Below are positions 29,764 to 33,238 of a stretch of 33,238 bases of DNA, in pieces. This DNA comes from CAZAGT01 sp964484515 (lineage in GTDB: Bacteria; Desulfobacterota; DSM-4660; Desulfatiglandales; HGW-15). The DNA lies in contig CAZAGT010000011.1 in assembly GCA_964484515.1 (NCBI GenBank), forward strand, positions 1-33,238, read 5' to 3'. Both the position numbers and the translations under genes were made by a program. Each line of letters opens with the position of its first letter. Position 1 is the stretch's first letter. Under the pieces are notes generated by a model that was not told the DNA's origin, ran no database searches, and saw nothing but the letters and a program-made list of their open reading frames with translations.

Positions 29764-32700
29764 TCAGTCCGACGGCTCCGACAACATCTCCATCAGCTCC
29801 TCGCGCGAGAAGGTCTTTAGGAGCCCCGGATCGTCCTCACGGACGACACTCTCCATCAGGTTCCTCTTTTTCTCAATGATGGCCGATATCTTTTCTTCCA
29901 GGGTCCCTTGCGTGACAAGCTTGAATACCTGCACGCCGCGTCTCTGTCCGATCCGGTGGACCCTGTCGGTGGCCTGATCTTCTTTGGCCGCATTCCACCA
30001 ACGGTCATAATGGATGACCACGGATGCGGCCACAAGGTCGATGCCCATACCGCCGGCCTTCAGACTCCCCACATAGACCCGGCAGTCAGGATCATCGTTG
30101 AACCGAGAGACGATGGCCCCACGATTGCGGCTTGCTCCCGTCAGCGTGACAAAGCCCGTGCTCAACTTGCGCAAATACTGCTCCATAATCTTGATCATTC
30201 CGAGGTACTGGCTATAGACCACGACCTTTTGGCCACTATCGAGGCTTTCGGCCAGGAGTTCCTTGAAGAGCTCCCATTTCCCCGACTCGTAGTGCTCATC
30301 ATCCCCCGGTCTACCGTCCAGCAGCAAAGGATGATCGCAGATCTGCTTGAGCAGATTGAGAAGCGCAAAGATATGCATGTACGGGACAGGTTCTCCTTCC
30401 TTTGCAAGCTCGTCCCGCAAGCCTTTTCCCCTCGAGGCGATCGCATCCCGGTAAAGCCTGACCTGATCTTCACTGAGGCGGCAGGTTCTCACATCCTCAA
30501 TCTTCTGTGGCAGCTCCGTCAGGACGGTCTTTTTGATGCGACGCAGGACGAATGGCCCAATGAGACGGCTCAGCTCCTCTTTCCTGGGACTGAGGGATCC
30601 GTCACCCCCGGAAGGATCCGACTCGACATATCGGCGCACGAAATACTCGTTAGTCCCGAGATAGCCTGGCACCATCTGATCCATGAGGGCCTTTAACTCG
30701 ACCAGCGCATTCTCGATCGGCGTCCCCGTGAGCCCTATCTTCATGCTTGTGTCGATTTCTCTTGCCGCCTGGTGGGCAAGCGTCTGCGAGTTCTTAATGT
30801 GTTGAATTTCATCGAAGACCGCCAGGGAAAAATGGACCTGCTTCAGCTCCTCGATGTCTCTTCGGAGGATGCCGTAGGAGGTCAACAGGACGTGGTTGCC
30901 CCTAATGATGCTTTGAAGGTCCCTTTGACCGCCGTAGTAAAACTCGGTCTTCAAGGCAGGCGCATGTTCGCGGATCTTGTTGTCCCAATGGCTCAGGACG
31001 GTCGTCGGACAAACCACCAGGAAGGGGCGTTTGACCCGTCGATGCTCCTTCAGAAAAACCATGAAGGCCATGATCTGGTGGGTCTTGCCCAGTCCCATAT
31101 CATCGCACAGGAGGCCTCCCAGCCCGTTTTCATGGAGGAACATGATCCACTCAACCCCGATCCTTTGGTAGGGTCGTAGGGTGGAGGTCATCCCTCTGAG
31201 CGCTGGGAGGGGGCTTGAGGGTCTTGCATCCATGAGTTTTTTTAAGAACGTGGCCTTTTCATCCTTGCCGATGATCCTGAGGGGACTCGTGGCGGTCGCC
31301 TTTAGGCGCAAGAGATCCATGCGCGAGAACTTGATGCGTTCCTTTTTCGAGTCAAGGCGGTTAATCGTCGACGGATCGGTGATGCCCTCAAGACCCGGAG
31401 ACTGGCAGTCTACCCAGCCCTCCACTGTGGCGATATAGCGCTGCCCCTCTTTCTTGGCTTGGAGGATTTCGTGCAAGGATAGCAAGCTGTTTCCAAAGCC
31501 ATACTTTACCGATAGCCAGCACCAATCCCGATGGATGGCCTGAGGGCTGATCTCCACCCGATCAAAATGCTTGAAGATACGGAGGGCCTTGACCCTCGCA
31601 TCGGTAATGTGCGGCCCCTCCCGAAGCTCCTCCCCGACTTCCTCCAGAAAGGCCGGGATCTGGGACTTCTTGAGAACCATCTTGACGGGCGCCCTGAAAC
31701 GTCTCTCCTTGCCCGGCTGCTCCAGTTCCGCCATGATCCCCAGTTCCCTGACATACACCAGATCGCCGTACCTGAAGCGTTCGAAGTCCTCCCTCTCGAA
31801 AAACCGCTCCTCGCCGTTCTCCTGCATGAGTTGGATGAGGGGGCGGACCTCGAGGTCCATCTCGGTGTTCATGCTCACCTTGAAAATCGACTTGAGCGGG
31901 AGGGGGTGAATGCTAAGGTCGTGCTGGTTAGGCAGGTGTTTTTGTAGGGCCGTGAGCAAGGTTCTGACCTTTAGACGTGGTACGACCATGCGAAAAAGCG
32001 GCTCCTTTGAAGCCCCTCGGCATGTGACCGTGAAGGCTCCCGAGCCTTCCTCGATGGCCGGATGAAAGGTGCACCCCTTCGCACCGAATTCTCGATAGGC
32101 GTGGTAGGCGAGACGATACCAGAAACTCTCTTCAAATACCTGACGCCTGGTCTGGAAGCCTCTCTCGAGCATGGCCCGCTCGTTTTCGGTCAGCGTCAAT
32201 GTCGCCAGCTTTTCAAGAACCGCGTTCCTTTGAGGCACGGATTCCTCATCGGGGAGCGCGCCGCAACGCTCGATAAAGCGAGAGGAGTCCGGCCCTTTTG
32301 AAAAATAGGAGAGCATCTCCTCGCCGTTGTGATCAAAAGCCCTCAAGAGACTCTCATCATTCTGACCAACCAGCTGCACCCGCACCGCATTGGCCTTCAC
32401 GCTGGAGCCCTCGGCCAGGATCTGAGCCAGGAGAAACAGGATGCTCGAGCGAAACTCGGCTTCGAAGCGGTTTCCATTGTTCCCTTTGGTAAGGAGCCGG
32501 TATATTCCGGCCAGTTCCAGGAGGTGGGAACAGGTTCGCTGTCTCGAGACCGAACAGGAACAAAATCGCCAGCCGGTGGCATGCGGGCTCTCTTCGATGA
32601 AAAAAGCAACGCCCGGCCGCTTGTCCTCGGGGTGCGGCAATAAGGCCATGGCATGGCGATGGAACTCCAGCCGCGCGAAATCTTCTTCAGAAATGGTAGG

Positions 32701-32775
32701 CGGGCTTCGCTCTTCCCTTTTTTGCGATTTGGGCATTAGTGAGTCTATACTTCCCTTCTTCTCGGATGCTTTCAA
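29764..32775 (-). CDS. SNF2-family helicase/ATPase with N-terminal SWIM zinc finger
   Basis: 1,003 residues from TTG at 32775; an ATG at 32736 is an alternative start and neither has a strong ribosome site. The SWIM finger is Cys72, Cys74, Cys82 and His84 (CSCSVSRQRTCSH). A long middle region of about 430 residues without clear motifs follows. The Swi2/Snf2 ATPase core then begins: Walker A DDMGLGKT (558-565), Walker B DEIQ (655-658), LTGTPIEN, and the C-terminal motif ATDRVHRIGQ. Such proteins translocate on duplex DNA or remodel protein-DNA complexes, and bacterial members include RapA-like and phage-defence relatives. No nuclease domain and no defence neighbours are seen, so a housekeeping role is more likely. 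Confidence 0.93.
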   Translation of the reverse strand: MKASEKKGSIDSLMPKSQKREERSPPTISEEDFARLEFHRHAMALLPHPEDKRPGVAFFIEESPHATGWRFCSCSVSRQRTCSHLLELAGIYRLLTKGNNGNRFEAEFRSSILFLLAQILAEGSSVKANAVRVQLVGQNDESLLRAFDHNGEEMLSYFSKGPDSSRFIERCGALPDEESVPQRNAVLEKLATLTLTENERAMLERGFQTRRQVFEESFWYRLAYHAYREFGAKGCTFHPAIEEGSGAFTVTCRGASKEPLFRMVVPRLKVRTLLTALQKHLPNQHDLSIHPLPLKSIFKVSMNTEMDLEVRPLIQLMQENGEERFFEREDFERFRYGDLVYVRELGIMAELEQPGKERRFRAPVKMVLKKSQIPAFLEEVGEELREGPHITDARVKALRIFKHFDRVEISPQAIHRDWCWLSVKYGFGNSLLSLHEILQAKKEGQRYIATVEGWVDCQSPGLEGITDPSTINRLDSKKERIKFSRMDLLRLKATATSPLRIIGKDEKATFLKKLMDARPSSPLPALRGMTSTLRPYQRIGVEWIMFLHENGLGGLLCDDMGLGKTHQIMAFMVFLKEHRRVKRPFLVVCPTTVLSHWDNKIREHAPALKTEFYYGGQRDLQSIIRGNHVLLTSYGILRRDIEELKQVHFSLAVFDEIQHIKNSQTLAHQAAREIDTSMKIGLTGTPIENALVELKALMDQMVPGYLGTNEYFVRRYVESDPSGGDGSLSPRKEELSRLIGPFVLRRIKKTVLTELPQKIEDVRTCRLSEDQVRLYRDAIASRGKGLRDELAKEGEPVPYMHIFALLNLLKQICDHPLLLDGRPGDDEHYESGKWELFKELLAESLDSGQKVVVYSQYLGMIKIMEQYLRKLSTGFVTLTGASRNRGAIVSRFNDDPDCRVYVGSLKAGGMGIDLVAASVVIHYDRWWNAAKEDQATDRVHRIGQRRGVQVFKLVTQGTLEEKISAIIEKKRNLMESVVREDDPGLLKTFSREELMEMLSEPSD

Positions 32776-32907
32776 TGGACTTCGCTCAGCTTCGCTGGAG
32801 ATCGGAAATTGGGGCTGGCAGAAACGCGAGATAGCAGAAAATCACGGCCCTTTATCGGCTCACATGAATTTCGAGATGCATAACGGGGTTCCCTTTTTGA
32901 GGCGTGG

Positions 32908-32937
32908 ATCATAGGGAAAGTGAAGGGTAAGTGTCAA
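32908..32937 (-). promoter_or_regulatory. Sigma70-like promoter for the SNF2 helicase gene
   Basis: On the minus strand a consensus TTGACA (32932-32937), an 18-base spacer and TATGAT (32908-32913), a near-consensus -10. The start would be near 32901, giving a leader of about 125 bases. Confidence 0.62.
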
Positions 32938-33238
32938 TCCTAATCGACCGAAGCAGTGTACGACAGGGATTTTCAATGGCATTTCACGATCACCATCCGA
33001 ACCTGGAACGCCGCTTATTTTCATCATGTCGGTAAGTTACGTACAGATCGCGTCGGCTGGACAAGTGTCTGTGTCCGTCCGTGTGGGCTTGCCGGGTTCG
33101 TAGCTTTAGCCGAAGCCTGGTCTACGGCTAATCATCCGATCGAATACGATTTCCTGCCGAAGCTGTCGAAAAACCGACTTCTGTGAGGCTGATGGAAAAT
33201 GTCCAGATGCAAGGCTTCCGAAACCGGGGACCCGCCCC
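32938..33238. other. Right-end region without a supported gene
   Basis: About 300 bases. A 76-codon plus-strand frame (32956-33186) lacks a ribosome site and resembles no family. The final 60 bases, with GTCGAAAAACCGACTTCTG and ATGTCCAGATGCAAGG, look like a dispersed intergenic sequence rather than a gene, but this is only an impression. Confidence 0.5.

Noticed and set aside
29764..32775. Phage-defence system built on the SNF2 protein
   Set aside because: Neighbours are ArfB and a HIT protein, with no nuclease, methylase or other defence partner, so there is no support for a defence island.
32956..33186. Plus-strand ORF of 76 codons at the right end
   Set aside because: No ribosome site, no family resemblance, and its composition (many Trp, Arg, Cys, His) is typical of chance frames.

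Overview
The window looks like a piece of a draft metagenome-type scaffold from a Gram-negative, respiring bacterium of moderately high GC (my impression, not counted). Two 10-base N runs are scaffolding gaps. Outer-membrane (DUF481), RND efflux, Rieske/cytochrome b and IHF/HU genes support a Gram-negative diderm. The gene set would fit a deltaproteobacterial, NC10 or Nitrospirota-like lineage, but no marker gene here fixes the taxon.

Layout. 0-3.2 kb (minus): an electron-transfer operon of MaoC hydratase, a 49-residue protein, b6-type cytochrome b and a Rieske protein cut by the left edge. A frameshifted four-helix-bundle (S23/IVS-type) gene, bracketed by inverted TTTCG-rich repeats, sits between cytochrome b and Rieske. 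3.6-7.4 kb (minus): DUF481 outer-membrane protein, tRNA-Gln(UUG), a Tat-exported VanY-like D,D-carboxypeptidase, an NHL-propeller protein and a metallo-beta-lactamase-fold gene relic. 8.1-12.5 kb (plus): RND permease plus adaptor. 12.7-15.1 kb (plus): two small exported proteins, then a PPC/DUF296 protein overlapping a cysteine-less AhpD/CMD-fold protein. 15.2-17.9 kb (minus): AI-2E-family permease, a lone MlaF-like ATPase and an overlapping DUF374 acyltransferase. 18.2 kb: UspA. 18.7-26.1 kb: a catabolic-looking set (zinc alcohol dehydrogenase, fused CoA-transferase, SDR, flavoprotein, Ldh2-type dehydrogenase), followed by branched-chain aminotransferase. 27.4-28.6 kb: an HU/IHF gene with a Zn-ribbon HTH regulator behind a promoter carrying a perfect palindrome, and an isolated short transcription unit with its own terminator. 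28.8-32.8 kb: HIT protein, ArfB and a SWIM-SNF2 helicase.

The most unusual feature is a 360-380 bp repeat present three times (3251-3630 plus, 7555-7933 minus, 22642-23001 plus). All copies share both ends and a nested inverted-repeat architecture that can fold into one long stem. Each lies exactly between genes, and none carries an ORF conserved in all copies. It is best explained as a non-autonomous mobile element (MITE-like) or a dispersed structured RNA/regulatory element. I could not match it to a named family.

Promoters and regulatory sites are read by eye from sigma70-like hexamers and palindromes and are predictions only.
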